Shown piece after piece: positions 1 through 12,800 of a stretch of 60,000 nucleotides of DNA. Numbering within the stretch: the stretch's first letter is position 1; each line of letters starts with the position of its first letter. The position numbers and the translations under genes are program-made. The notes under the pieces are model-generated. The model had not been told where the DNA came from. It saw nothing but the letters and a program-made list of their open reading frames with translations, and made no database searches. Source of the DNA: Nymphaea colorata (lineage: Eukaryota; Streptophyta; Magnoliopsida; Nymphaeales; Nymphaeaceae); assembly GCF_008831285.2 (NCBI RefSeq), contig NC_045148.1, positions 5,458,001 through 5,518,000 of the forward strand, read 5' to 3'.

Positions 1-2267
1 CTTGTTTTATGAAAAATATTGCATATATTGATAAAAAAAATAATGATGATTGTGGAAGCAAATAAGCATGTTGAAAATCGCAATGCAATCTTACATGCAA
101 AACAACCAAAACCGTTGAATCTTCAAAACTAACTTGAGATGATCAATAGTTTCTTAAAATTGCTGTTGAGCCTAAATGCATCTTTCTTACCTACCAAGAC
201 AATAAGGCAGACTACAAATTGTTTGAGAATTAGCAAAAGCAAAACTACTAATTCTCAAGAAAGGCAAGGCAATAAGCTTCTAAAGTTGCTAACCAGAATA
301 CATCAATAATGACATTGAAATGTTAATACATCATAACAAGATCCAGAATAAATAGTAACTCCAATGGAAAAGTTGCTGACAAAGAAAATGCAGGCCTAAC
401 TCCAATTCAATAATGACACACTGACAAAGAAAGCCTCAAATTTAGTGGTGCCTCAGCCTAGGCATCCATGATGTCATCCAACTATGTGTGTTCTTGAGTC
501 GTTGACCACTAAAACTACAACTACATTCTTATAACAATGTTTTCTTTAGCAAGATATTAAAATGAAATCTATGAAAGTACACATCAGGTTTTCACATCAA
601 TAAAAAATGCACTCAAACTTTCAACATTGTTAAAGTACAACTACGCAAACTAGCAAGGTTGGAGAACAAACCTTGACATGAAGGAACAAAAAATTGATAT
701 ACTAATTCATCTTGTTGTTAAACAAGTATTCTAACACCAACCTGCGATTAATATATTGATCCACCTTGACTTCCTGCCAAAAGAATAAGAATTTAATAAT
801 CTGCATTCTGAATTGGGTCTTCCATAGTCTGCTCAATGAGTAACATTAATCACAATAAACAAAACCTCTAATACCTCCTTCATGTACTTATTTACAAGCT
901 ATGGTACTTAAGACTGGCTCATGAAACCACCACATTCAGTGTTGCTTATGTAATTTTTATAGAGACTAAATATAAATTTAACATCATAAATTAGTTATAT
1001 CAAAATGGGCTTAAATCTAAACACTACAAGAGCTTATGGCAAGATGCAAGAGCTTTAATCTAACCATTACAGTCTACTGTACTTTAAAATGTCATGCACC
1101 TATATCACCAATAAAATTAAAATATATAAAAGAATGACATGGCTTCCCCAGGTAAACCATGAAAAAGTAAGGGCATAACTAAAAAAGAAGACAAGAATTT
1201 TGAATGGCCAATAGTATAGAACCTGGCAACTAACCACAACCTTTTCTGTTTTACGAATTTTTTTTCTTTATGACAGACTTGTGATGAACCAAAGTGGGTT
1301 TGTACTCCTTACTAGTTGTACTCATTTGATAGAGCAATTGAAAGATAAGTTCTTCCAGATTGAACAGACAAATCTTCCTATCTTTCTATACCAACCAAAA
1401 CAATAACATAGTAGTAAATCAAAAAGGTAGAGTAGAGGCAATTGAAACGTAAATAAAAAAAAGGCTTCCAAACATGCTATTATCACAAAATCTATGGTCC
1501 TACAAGAATACAATCATAGTAAGTACCATTTCCGTGGTCTAATATCAAAATCTATGATAGTTAAATCTAGTATCATAACCCATGTCCATAAATCTTAGAA
1601 ATCAGATATTGATTATGTTGAATATAGTTACAGGCATCATATTAGACTTCAGGTTTATTTTTATGAATCAGTGATGATGTGAGACATGAGCTAACTCTAT
1701 GCTTTAAGTATTATAAATTCATGCACTCCATTTATGAAGGTCCGCTTGGATTTCTCAAACCATGCATATCTTCTCAAAGCATAAGGCACATTTCATTTCA
1801 TGAACATAGGCACTAATAAGCGTTTAGACAATTAGAACACTAAGTCTAGTCCTTGGTTTGATTAGCCCTAACAGTTAGACATCATACTAACAAGTCGGTC
1901 TCATTATCTCATAATCCCACATGAGAGAATAGAGGCAAGTATAGGTTATTCATGCACACCCATTTCATATGGTCTATATGCAAAGTTGAAACTTTTGCAT
2001 GTAAATGGATAGGCACCAAATGCTTGCCCAGTTTCACCTTGGTGGCCTCAGGTACATCTCATAGCCACCTTTTTATTTTATTTTCTTCTTCGTCTCAACC
2101 CCTTTTCTGCATTTCTATGTTCTTATATAGATCCTGACAAGTTTTTGTTGTGGTGGTCTATTTAGTCCCACACTTCTTGCCCAATTTCCTCATCCCTATG
2201 AGATTTTCTTCTCTAACTTCTAACTATTTTTTAGGCATCCTTTTCTTGTTATTTTCCTAGAAAACAA
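1..2267. repeat. Direct repeat copy A (pairs with 57770-60000)
   Basis: This stretch aligns almost continuously, with scattered substitutions and small indels, to 57770-60000 in the same orientation. Both copies run into the window edge, so the true repeat is longer. No open frame with recognisable domains is seen. A stretch at about 1857-1910 resembles the conserved motif near the 3' end of the gypsy LTRs found elsewhere in the window. Compared with copy B it lacks about 15 bases inside that motif. It may be a segmental duplication or a long LTR-type repeat; the window cannot decide. Confidence 0.85.
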
Positions 2268-4193
2268 ATTTGGATGCTATCATGTTGTTATGCAACACTA
2301 ATTTAAAAGTTTTTGATGAAGTTTGATTTGGAAGGACTTTTTATGAACTCTAGGTTGGTATAAAAGATTGGTGATGGCAAGAATGATAAAAGACCAAACA
2401 TGGGGATGAATTGGATAGCCTAGTGTCGGTTTGATCAGACACAAAGTCATGCTATGGTGGTTACAAGTAGGGATGCATGATGACAGCAAGAATGCCACAA
2501 AGGTAACTTTCTTTTGTCTCCATCTCGTTGATTTGATTTTGTAATATTAATACTGTTCAAGTGTTGTAGTTGCATTGTGTTCAATCACAATTACTATATT
2601 GAAGACCTTTTATACTTTCTTTTTCTTTTGTTTATTTGATTATTTTTGGGATGAGAGAGAAATTTTCTTTTAAGAAATATAAAATTTAAGGTTGTATCTC
2701 CTAGCCTCCTTCATCATGAAGATGTTAAAGTCATGTTCCCAACCAGTAGGCCGATCGAATTCTTCCTTATTATATTTTCTAACTAATTATAAACCTATTT
2801 TTCAATTCATTTGAGGAGATGTTTGATGGCCATAGAAAAAACTATAGGAATTTTTAAGCTAGGAAAGATTTCTACAACAGAGTAGATGAAGAATTTTTTT
2901 TCCGTTTATTCAAATTCAGCGTGTGTTTAATGGGAAACAAAAATATATTTGAACATATATATTTTTTTGATATTTGATGGGCCTATGAAAGAATCCAAGA
3001 TAAATTTATATAGACCCTCTTGAAAAAATAACAGTAAAAAATGACTCACATCAAGCAGGACAACAACATAAATTTCAAATCATTCATGAACATTGGTTCA
3101 AATTACTGATGAAAACAAATAGCTCAAGGTCTATGCATCTTAAGGGTCAATTTCACTACAGGCACATGGCTAGAACATGTTAAGCATGACTTCTGAATAC
3201 AGAAACACAACAATAAACCAAATCCTCCATTGTCAAAGCGAGGACCTGGGAAATTTCATAAAATTGCACGTAGTGCAATAACTAAAATTCATGAAAAGCT
3301 TGTAAAACGATGAAATATGGGGAAGATCCTAGAGTTATGAAGCCGTCATTAATAGAAAGAAGAAGAGGATGGCCATTCCACCAAATGGTAGGACGCCAAT
3401 TTTCTCTACAAGAAAACAGGCCATCTCTGACCCAGCATCAAAAGGCACTATAATAAATGTTGTGTGCTCTCATCCTTCTCAAGCTCAGCATAGCAGCAGC
3501 TGCTGCAGCGACGACCTTGGGGCGAACAGAAAAAGTGCTTCTGCCATTTCCTTCGGAATAGTATCAAGATCAGGTGTTGATCAATGTGGTGGCTGACCCA
3601 GTGCACTTAGCACGATAATCTTTAGCTCCTGCTATTGCCATAACTCTATCTAGCAGTTTGAATACTAAAACAGTAGAGCTTGCCTTTCTCGCCTGTTAAT
3701 CCATTGTACCTCGTGAACTAGATTGATTACTATAATCACTTACTTTTTTCGAGCCAAAAGTTTGGGATATTTTCTTGGCCTGGTGATATTTCATTAAAAC
3801 ATAAGATAGTAGCATCGCTTGAATAAAATAGAGAGCTCGCAACCTCAAAGGGCATAGCGTACGGGCTAGGGACCTGTTCAAGGTGGCTCACTAGTTCAAA
3901 TCCCATGGGTGTTATGTGGACTTGATATCGAAGCTGAAGGTATACGCCGTTGCCATCACTGACATCGAAGCAGCCAAGTGTCTTGGAGGAGAGGAAATGG
4001 AGGAATGATGGTATAAGCCATATTAAAGCATGCGTAATTTGAATGATCTGTTGGATAGTGGCCAGTTGAGGAGCTTGAGATGCCGTTCTGGCCTTCACCC
4101 CAACATGATCTAGTATGAATATTAGGAAGCTGGATGAGATTTTTTTCAAAAAAAATGTGAATTGATTTTGGTGAGTTGAACTATCCATCTCAT
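2268..4193. other. AT-rich intergenic stretch, no gene recognised
   Basis: Only short frames without recognisable domains are present. The 75-codon plus-strand frame at 3369-3596 and the 187-codon minus-strand frame at 3736-4299 match no family I know; the latter overlaps a copia reverse-transcriptase fragment on the other strand, so it is probably a shadow. Homology to the right-hand edge repeat cannot be followed past 2267 because the window ends. Confidence 0.5.
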
Positions 4194-4389
4194 GTATGCA
4201 ACCTTCGAAAGGGCTCTCTATGGATTGAAACAAGCTCCTTATGCTTAGTACCACCAACTTATGTGTTTTCCCACTTCCAATGGATTTCGTGTTTCTCAAT
4301 CCGGTGCTTCAGTATTTATCTATACCAAGGTAAGTAAAAGATTATTTTTCCTTGTATATGTCAATGATGCCATTGTCACCAGGTCACCT
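4194..4389 (+). pseudogene. Ty1/copia reverse transcriptase fragment
   Basis: Translation with one frameshift gives the copia RT signature LYGLKQAPYA, then a stop where the family has Trp, a GFRVSQSGASVFIY stretch and a catalytic-box relic LVYVNDAIVTRS. Copia RTs usually read YVDD here, so the first catalytic Asp is Asn. The frameshift is an extra G in the GGG run at about 4210. Only about 65 codons of the roughly 250-residue RT domain survive. No LTR, integrase or RNase H could be attached to it, so it is an isolated scrap of a dead retrotransposon. Confidence 0.8.
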
Positions 4390-4871
4390 CTCACGCAGTA
4401 ATCTAATTTTGGCAAAACTATGTGGGATTTTCCCCCGAGTTATCAGTAGTGGTGTCAGATCTCTGCATCATTGTCGTTTGACAGATCATATTATATAATC
4501 TTGCTCTTCAAAATTGGCAGAGCCATCACTGTTAATTCAAAAAACATGTGTTGGTACCATGGTAGCTTCATTCTTATAAGTAGTGCCATAGCTTTGGTAC
4601 ATACAAGACAACAAAATCTTGCTGAACATGCAGCATTCCAGGAAAGACACAAAATTATACATTTTCTGTCTTTAAGTTATATTTCATTTTGTTCTACCAG
4701 TTTCCTACCAAGATCTACAAATTAAGCACTTGTGTAGCAAAGAAGAAGGGTTGACTCATCAAAATCTCTAAGTTTAAGGAAGTATGGAGTTCATCCACTA
4801 AGTGTGCATTCTTGCTAGCGAAAAAGACAAGGATATCCTATATGTCCAACGTCAATGCAAAACTAGAAGAA
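4390..4871. other. No feature recognised
   Basis: AT-rich DNA between the copia RT scrap and the foldback element. The short frame at 4471-4725 has no recognisable domain. Confidence 0.4.
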
Positions 4872-5482
4872 GAAATGGTAACTAGCATGCACCTCCTTGG
4901 TGCGTTCTTTCTATTGAAAAAGAGAAATGAAAAATGCCAATAGAAACCAGAATAGGAAATGGTAAATAGCACGCACCTCCTTAGTTCATTCTTTATAGTG
5001 CAAAAGAGCATAGGTGAATGCAGAAGAGGAATGGTAACTAGCATGCTCCTCTTTGGTGCATTCTTTCTATGGAGCAAGAGAAATATCAAACAACAAGGCA
5101 AAAGTAGAATAGGGAATATAAAATATTTACTATATGCAATAACTAAATATTTACCGCATGTATCTAAAATTGAGCATAAGTGATTCAATATGCTGAAATA
5201 TTTTGGTGCCAATTTGTAGCCAAATTTAACAGCATATAGAGACATCTGAGCCCAGTTTTAGAAACATGAGGTTAATATTTCAGTTATTGCACATCGTAAA
5301 TATTTATTATTTAATATTCTGCTTTTTCCTTGGTGTTTGACATTTTGCTTTTTGACTAGAAATAATGCACCAAGGAGGGGCATGCTAGTTGCCATTTCTT
5401 GTTATGCTTTTCCATTGGTGTTTTAAATAGCTCTTTTTTGCTAACTAGAAAGAATGCACCAAGGAGGTGCATGCTAGTTGTT
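4872..5482. mobile_element. Foldback-type element with tandem sub-repeats in its arms
   Basis: A unit of about 40 bases with the core GCATGCACCTCCTTGGTGC occurs three times in plus orientation (starting near 4872, 4956 and 5026) and twice inverted (near 5362 and 5448). Inside these, a second inverted pair (about 5110-5158 and 5268-5312, core TTGCATATAGT/ATTGCACATCG) continues the arms towards a roughly 110-base centre. The whole can fold into a long stem. The arm layout of tandem modules resembles plant foldback transposons or MITEs with long composite TIRs. It has no coding capacity: repeated protein-like strings in the frames are only the translated sub-repeat. No target-site duplication was identified. 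Confidence 0.65.
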
Positions 5483-5492
5483 AAAAGGAGTA

Positions 5493-5720
5493 TGTTAAAT
5501 ATCAGAATCTATAGAATATTTGTACCAGCAGTTTATGTTAAAATCATATTTATTTATCAGTTCTTAAAGGATATTTTGTCAAGGAGATATTTTGCACACT
5601 TAAGATATTTTTGGCCCACCACCATCATGAGTGAAGCTATGTAATGAAATGGAAAGAGAGTGTACCTTTTGCTCGCATCGGTTTCTTTTCCTTGGTTTTT
5701 GCCATGCTCTGTTTTGTTCA
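5493..5720 (+). repeat. Putative copia LTR next to the primer-binding site
   Basis: The stretch starts TGTTAAATATC and ends TTGTTCA directly before a TGGTATCA primer-binding site, which is where a copia 5' LTR should end. About 228 bases is within the range of short copia LTRs. No second copy was found in the window, so the left boundary is inferred only from the TG start. Confidence 0.45.
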
Positions 5721-5733
5721 TGGTATCATAGTG
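5721..5733 (+). other. Retrotransposon primer-binding site (initiator tRNA-Met type)
   Basis: TGGTATCATAGTG closely matches the plant copia primer-binding site TGGTATCAGAGC, complementary to the 3' end of initiator tRNA-Met. It lies 20 bases before the gag start codon at 5753, the expected position. Confidence 0.7.
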
Positions 5734-5752
5734 TAGAAGATAATCCATAGTC

Positions 5753-6443
5753 ATGGCAACTTTTGTTTCTTCTTATGCAAGTCATGATGCTTCATCTTCA
5801 TCTACAGATTCCAATCTTGCTGACTTCTCCAGCCTGTATTTCCTCCATTATTCAGACAACCCAGGTGCTATGTTGGTGTCACAGCCCTTGATTGGCGACA
5901 ACTACACTACTTGCAGTAGGGCAATGATAATGACTCTATCTGCCAAGAATAAGATCATGTTTTTGAATGGGCGTCTGCTTAAGCTGGATGTTGCATCTAC
6001 TAATTTTAGTTCTCTGTGGAAGATGCAATGACATGGTCTTGTCCTGGATTCTCAATTCCATTTCCAAAGACCTAACTGCAATTGTGATTCATTCCACCAT
6101 GGCACATGAGCTGTGGGCTGATCTCAAAGAGCGTTTTACTCAGTCTACTGCTCCCAAAAAATATAAGATAAAATCTGTTATTAGTTCTCTATTTCAAGAC
6201 ACAATGTCTATTTCGGCATATTACACTAAATTGAAATCTCTTTGGGATGAATTGAGCTTCTACGACGTGTTGCCTGAATGCTTCTGTGGAGCATTGAAGG
6301 AGATGTCTAACAAGCAACAGGAAGATCAAGTGATTCAGTTCCTTATGCGACCGAATGACTCATTTCATGTAATCAAAGACCAAATCTTATTGTTGGACCA
6401 GCTACCTACAGTTCAAAAGGTGCATTCACTGTTGCAGGTATAG
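5753..6443 (+). pseudogene. Ty1/copia gag fragment (frameshifted)
   Basis: Gag would form the retrotransposon particle. The first frame (5753-6031) has the typical copia gag opening, NPGAMLVSQPLIGDNY and RAMIMTLSAKNK. The second frame picks up at about 6020 with CNDMVLSWILNSISKDL, ELWADLKERF, ISAYYTKLKSLWDEL and ends near 6443. A single frameshift separates them. The C-terminal zinc knuckle and everything downstream (protease, integrase, RT) are missing. The start at 5753 is supported by the primer-binding site just upstream. It is a truncated, inactive gag. Confidence 0.88.
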
Positions 6444-7161
6444 ATTGGGTATAGATATAGATGCTCTGTCAAACTTGGGTATTGGTTGAAATCAAAGCCA
6501 ATTGCAGGTCCCAATTTCTTCAAATGGTGTCTCCACAAGCAAGTCAGAGGGTGAACAACAGAGGTCCTTTTATACCTCATGCTGTGATATGATGAAGTCA
6601 CTATGCTTTCATGTCAGCCACTTATTTCTTGAATTGGGGAAAGCGATGGTGCTTCCTTCTCGACGATGGGATGATGCCACCACTTTGTCCCCATCAGCCA
6701 AGTCTGTCTTATTATCTACACTTGCTTGCATCATATTGGATGACTTGAACAACAGAGGTCCTTTTGTTGGGACTTCTTCATCAAAGCCTGGATATATGCT
6801 TCATAATTTATATTCTATTCTTTATCAGATTATATCATGATTCTCTCTTTGTTGTTCTATTTTTTTTTTTCTGTTATTCTTGTGTCATTGGCACTTGAGC
6901 TGAACATATGCATGATGCGGTGGTTGATCAAAATGCTAGCTCTCCTTATGCTTGATTGGTGCTTAATGTTAAGATTTGGTTTCTTGATTTTCTCACTTGC
7001 TAACCTCTTGTCATTTATTCAATCTGAATGTCACTTGAATTTTTGCAATTATTGTTTCATATCCATAGATAGTTTTAAAATTAAAGCTCATTGTTCAATG
7101 TTCTACCTGTGCAACAGTGCAACAGCTGGTCAACACTAGATAAAGTGATAAACCACAAAAG
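6444..7161. other. Spacer between copia gag remnant and hAT relic
   Basis: Frames at 6502-6840 and 6837-7139 have no recognisable domain; the second is hydrophobic low-complexity reading of AT-rich DNA. No hAT left terminal inverted repeat was found here. Confidence 0.4.
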
Positions 7162-9228
7162 ATGGCAAATAGAAGGAAAGGAAAAGAAGTTGTTTCAGAT
7201 TCTCCTATAATAGTTTCTTCATCAAGTGTGAATGTGGATGAAGGTGATGTTTCAAAGTCTTCTACAATACCTGGTGAAGCATATGCATCTGAAGAACAAC
7301 CACTATGGAAAGAAATGAAGGTGGTCACTAAAGATGTAGGCAGTGGTGGTGAAAATGTGCATTTTGTATGCAAATATTGTGAAGCTACATTTTTAGGATC
7401 TTACACAAGAATTAAGGCACATTTGTTGAAGTTGTCAGGTTATGGAATTCGAGGATGTAAAAAATTTTATACAGAAAAAGCTCGAGAGTTCAAGAGGTTG
7501 CAAGATCGTGCTGATGCAATCCACAACAAGAAGAAAACAAGTATTATTGTGACAAATCCTAAGTGTTCTAATAGAAAAAGAAAGACTGTAGAGACATGGT
7601 TTGATTCTTGCGGAAGGGCAGAAATAGATAAAGAGATTGCTAAGTTTTTCTATTCCAGCTGCATTCCTTTCAATGTAGCTAGAAATCCATATTGGAAGAA
7701 GGCTTGTACTATGCTTGCAAATAGCAAATTATCAGGATATATACCTCCATGTTCAGAAAGGTTGCGTACATCACTTCTTCAAAATGAAAAAAACAAGGTT
7801 GAGCAAAGTTTAGAAAGAAAAAAGTTTACATGGACACGACTGGGGTATCAATTGTTTCTGATGGGTGGACAGATGTTCAAAGACGTCCACTAATTAATTT
7901 CATTGCCATTGCACGTGATGAACCAATATTTTTGAAGGCAGTTGATGCATCTAGAGAATATAAAGATGCTAGATATTTTAAACAATTATTTGTAGAAGCT
8001 ATCAAAGAGGTTGGTTCTGATAAAGTGGTGCAGCTCATTACAGACAATGCATTCTCTTTTTAGTAGTTATTCTGATTTGAGATTGTTAAAGGTTGCAGAG
8101 ACAAGATTTGTTTCAATAATTGTCATGTTGAAAAGAATTTAACGAGTGCGAGATGCACTTATTCATATGGTGTTTAGTAGAGAGTGGAACTTTTATCGGG
8201 TTGAAGACGGGGCTAAAGCTCAAAGTATTAAAAGCCTTATTGTTTGAAGACAAATAGTGAGATAAAATTTCATATTTTTTGGATTTCACAGAGCATGTTG
8301 AGAGCTGTTGATAAAGATGAACCTATGCTTCATAAAGTTTATGTAATGTGGGAATATATGATTGAACAAATTCAGCATATAGTTTTCAAGAAAGAACAAA
8401 AAGACATTGTACTTGATAATTCAAAGTTCTTTGATCGCATAAGTACAATATTAGTTGAAAGAGGGGATAAAAGCAGTACTCCCTTGCATTGCATGGCACA
8501 TTGTGGATTGAAGGAGCTCTTGAACGTGTTACTTCAAATCTAGATCATGAGTTAAACACTCAAAGAATGTCTTGTATGGATAGACTTTTTACAGATTCTT
8601 ATACCAAAAAACAAGCAATTTGTGAATATAACAAGTTTTTTTTAGAGAATTCTAGTTTAGAAAGCGCAACAGCAGCAAGAGAAGATGATGACATCAGTCC
8701 TTTTGATTGGTGGGCATCTTATGGATAAAAAATGCCCGTGCTTCATAAAGTTGCTTTGAGGTTACACAACCTGTTACATCATTGTGTTCTGAAAGAAATT
8801 GGAGTATATATGGTCATATACACAACATTAAAAGTAACAAGCTCGCTAGCCAATGTGCAGAGGACTTGGTTTATGTGCATTCTAATTTACATCTTCTTTC
8901 ACGAAAAAAAAGAATATAGGTATTTCTTTATTATGTTGTTTTGCTTTGCTCAATTTCTTATGTTGTGTTAGATTTCTTGTATTTTTATGGTCAATATTTT
9001 TTATTGTTTAAATTTCATCTTTAATAAAATACAGTTGTGGATCATCTTAATATTGGGATGTAAATCCAGATGAATTTTATTTTGATAGAGAATGCAATTT
9101 ACATACTGCTAACATGGATTTTTCTGATCCTGTTATTCCTTCTGAGGCATTCAATGACGATGATATCATTGAAAGCATTGAAGAAAATCATGATATTGGT
9201 GGAAGTGGAAGTGGAACGCAACTCTGAC
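7162..9228 (+). pseudogene. hAT-family transposase, broken
   Basis: The first frame (7162-7893) holds a BED-type zinc finger at residues about 70-100 (CKYCEATF, then KAHLLKLSGYGIRGC). The DUF659/RNase H-like start follows after a one-base frameshift near 7820: GVSIVSDGWTDVQRRPLINF and VVQLITDNA, stopping at 8063. Pieces of the catalytic region survive at 8078-8232 and 8294-8540. The C-terminal hAT dimerisation domain is spread over frames: FDWWASYG at about 8704, then SLCSERNWSIYGHIH and EDLVYVHSNLHLLSR from about 8755. A last acidic exon runs from about 9055 to a stop near 9228. Several frameshifts, stops and a missing middle make it inactive. Confidence 0.9.
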
Positions 9229-9431
9229 AATAGAGGTAATATGTATTAATGTATGACTATATGAACTGTGATTTTGTGAACTCAAAACTAGAGTATATTT
9301 CTTGTTGATTGTTGAACTTAAGTGTGATGATTGATTATGATATTGATATCATGATTAGCAAATTGCAGTTTTCATGTTCTTATTTAATAATTTTGTGGTT
9401 TATGACAAATTTTTGTCATATATATTATATA

Positions 9432-9480
9432 CATATTATTATTATTACAATAAATTAATAATAATAATAATAATAATAAA
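9432..9480. repeat. (ATT)n / (AAT)n microsatellite
   Basis: Runs of ATT and AAT triplets interrupted once, just downstream of the hAT relic. Confidence 0.9.
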
Positions 9481-9550
9481 TACTCTCACCGCACCGCCGC
9501 ACCTAAATTTTTTGAAATGTGCCGCACCGGCACCCGCACCTTGGTGACAT
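9481..9550. other. GC-rich CGCACC-repeat segment abutting a truncated LTR
   Basis: A short GC-rich segment with repeated CCGCACC and GGCACCCGCACC blocks stands out from the AT-rich surroundings. It lies about 260 bases beyond the hAT stop codon and directly against the truncated left end of the LTR at 9551. GGTGCGG-rich ends occur in plant DNA transposons, so it may be the right end of the hAT element, but no matching left end was found. Confidence 0.35.
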
Positions 9551-9883
9551 ACGTTACAAGATTAAATAAGAAAACTACCCATTTAATTAAGAAAATTAAT
9601 CTCTTTGGCCATAACTGTCTGTTGCTGGGTATTTGGAAACCCTAGGAGGCGGTCTATAAAAGCTTAGCTTATCCTTTGCTTAGGGTTAATCGATGAGATT
9701 AGCCAAGCTTACGCCTCCTAGATGCAAACCCGTGAACATAACACTTGGCTTCTGTTTATTTTCCTCTTCCTCTTCTTCTCTATCTATTTCAGATGTTGCA
9801 TCTTGATTGAGATGCTTAAGGGTGAATCTGCTGCGCAAACGAAGGGCTCAACATAGGTGACATTCCACTGCTAAGGTTTTAAT
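9551..9883 (+). repeat. 5' LTR, truncated at its left end
   Basis: Aligns to 13487-13818 with only scattered differences, including the shared TATAAAA box and the GGGTTAATCGATGAGATTAG block. About 60 bases present at the start of the right LTR are absent, replaced by the GC-rich segment at 9481-9550. Confidence 0.85.
9655..9661 (+). promoter_or_regulatory. TATA box in 5' LTR
   Basis: TATAAAA within GGTCTATAAAAGC, conserved at the same place in both LTR copies, as expected for the LTR's own Pol II promoter. Confidence 0.65.
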
Positions 9884-12800
9884 CGACAAAAAAAAAAAAA
9901 GATTTTATGTACAAATTGCGTATAGGTATCACTCAAGCTTATTAAAATCACAAAAAAAGGGTTTCAAAAATAACTTTAAAAATGGGAAGGGAAACTCGTG
10001 GTTTAAAATTTAATATTGATTTTTCCTTGTTTTAAATGACAAATTAGAATGTTATTGGAGATCTTCTGATGTGTTATTCTCCTTGTTGCTTTCCATGTAT
10101 TATTGTTCTATACTTGCCATGAAATTAATTTAGAAATGACTTGAAGAGTGGGAGCCTTAGAACTAGCCATGTTTGAAAAACTAAATGGTTAGCAACATGT
10201 ATGTATGCTTATGCAATTTTGTTATTCTATGCGTGCATGACCCAATGGCAGTATAAACCTCGTGTTTCTACACTAACTAAAATCTTATTTGGATATGGAT
10301 ATTATGTTGAACCATGTTGACATTGTACTTTTGAATTTGGATCCTCTTTCTTTGTTTCAATACATATTGATTCTAGTGTTGATATCATTGTGTGTGGATC
10401 CACATTGGTATGATCTGAATCTAGGTAACCATTTCGATTTTTGCTTTGGACTTAATCATTACTTAGATCCATATTTGTATTTAGTTAAGATCATGACATA
10501 TTCAGATCTCAATTGGCTTGGATATTGGTTAAAAATTCATATCATGTTTATGTTGGTTCAAATATATGTTATTATACTTGCTTTACGAATATTCATCGTC
10601 ATTTTGTGTCCATGCTGATATTAGATATGACCAAAACTCTTTTTTATATATCCATTTAATTGTTGAATTTGGATCTCACACTAAATGTTGCACTCTTTTG
10701 GAGCATAATCTGATTTGACTCGTTTACACATTTTGTTAAAGATCAATATCTTGATTATATTAGATCTAAACATATTATCATAGGCATTGATTATTAGATC
10801 TAATGGTTTTACGAGTTGTACATTTTCAATGTGAATAGCACTGGAGTGCTAAAAGATGAAGTTCTTTTGCTCATTATGAAAGAATGTTATCGAGATAAAT
10901 ATTATATTACTGTGTGTTTATCCTAGTTAAAAGGAATGGTTATATTGTTGTATGTTGGCATGTTAAGAAGTGTAAATCAACACTCTTGGACATGGTGAGA
11001 TTCATATAGCATTGTAATTGGTTCATGAAAGATTTAGATCCAGACTAACTCGTTTGTTTCATTGGTTCCATGTACACTTGTTTGGATCATTGGTTCCATA
11101 TATCCGTACTTACATTGAATTCAATACATCATCATGTTTACCTTTTTTCCTGTAGTTGAAGGTAACACTATTAAGCATTGAAAATCATATTAATGAAATA
11201 TTTTATTTGAAGATCTGTTGTACTATAAGTTCTAGTACATGAAATTTTATTTTTCTTTATCAAAGATGGCTAGCATATATGAATTCAGATCTAAATTAAC
11301 TTGTTTGGATATGTGAGAAAAATTTATATCTTATTTATATTGATTCTAATATATGTTATCATGTTTGTTTTTTTGATCCAATAACATTGTGATATTTGTT
11401 GTCTTTCTAGATTCAAATCATTCTAGAGTGCTATTGAACAAGCCTTTGTTTACTCCATTTTTTATGTAAACTTGTTTTAAATGTATGTTCAAGAGGTGTA
11501 ATGTAACACTCTTGAACTAAAATCCACATGAGTTTGAATGTCTTTATTTGGAGACTTGCTTTATTTGCTATTGAAGATGATGGATTAGTAGGGATATAGA
11601 TCTGCATCATCTCAAGGTAAAAAAATTTTCTTGTTTCACCTTGATTAAGAATTGGGCTATTGTTTGGATCCAAACATGGTTGTTGAAATCATGTTGTATA
11701 ATACTTCAATGGATCATTTGGGTTTTTTTTTTTTGTAAATTCAAGCTAGTTGTATTGTGGATATTGCTGGTTTGATCCATGTAAATATAATCTCAATTTT
11801 TATATTCATATAACATTTGGGATTGGATCTCTATATTGCTTAAGATCCACCATGCATACAACCTTGATTCATATTTGAATATATATATTTGGATATATGG
11901 TTAAACATTCATATGGAGATCAGAATGCACGTCAAATGCAGATCTAGAAATTAAAGGATATGCTTTCAAATACATGTGTATTGGATACTCAAATAAAAGT
12001 AGGGTATGTGATGTTTTATGCATGAGATTGAGGTGTTTGAATAATAATACCAAAGATAACGATCCAGCGGGAGATCATATCGATCTACTGGATTATCTGA
12101 TTTATTCAGAAGATCAGTCTGGCAATGATCCGACTGAGGAACAGTTTGGTAATGAACCAACTGAGCATGATTTATCTGAGAATCAGTCTCGTAATGAACC
12201 GACTGGGTAGTGAGTTCATTGATCATCTTGGGGATCAATTTATAGATTAGTTAAGAAATAACCAACTGAGTCCAATTATTCTATTCTTTAGACATTAATA
12301 ATAGTTACAAAAGTCAAGAGCTCCTTGGTTGTAGTTAAATTCTTGTTGAATGCATTTGTTGGAGGAGCTACTTATTTACATCTTGATGAAATAAATGGTA
12401 AACCTGACATGTAGTAAATGATAGATTCGCTTGTGATAACCTGAAAATTTGCTTTCATATATGGTAAGTTAAATATTTGATACAAGGTTATGATAAAGAC
12501 AATACAAGATGAAAATTCTTGTAAAGTTTATAACAGTCATTGAGATAATTGTATTATTTTATTGTATATAAAGTCACAATAATGATTGCGTATGTTGTCA
12601 ATGAGTTAAATGACTATAAAACATTTGAAAAGTGGGAGCACACTCAAATATACCCTTTGCTGTATTGGAAAACAAATATGTGTTTTGTCAGATGATTATG
12701 TATTGCATGAATTTAAAATGAATGTTTTGGAACTCCTGTTGTTAGAGGAGTTAAGTAATTGTGAAAAACAATAAAAGGAAATTATACCATTTGCTTTCTA

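Noticed and set aside
3736-4299. 187-codon minus-strand frame
   Set aside because: It lies opposite a copia RT fragment and has no recognisable domain; probably a shadow.
4838-5245. Minus-strand frame with repeated RKNAPRRCMLV-type blocks
   Set aside because: The repeated peptide is only the translation of the foldback sub-repeat; it also appears in another frame on the opposite strand.
10289-10618. 109-codon hydrophobic frame inside the LARD-like element
   Set aside because: Low-complexity reading of diverged AT-rich repeats, with no family match.
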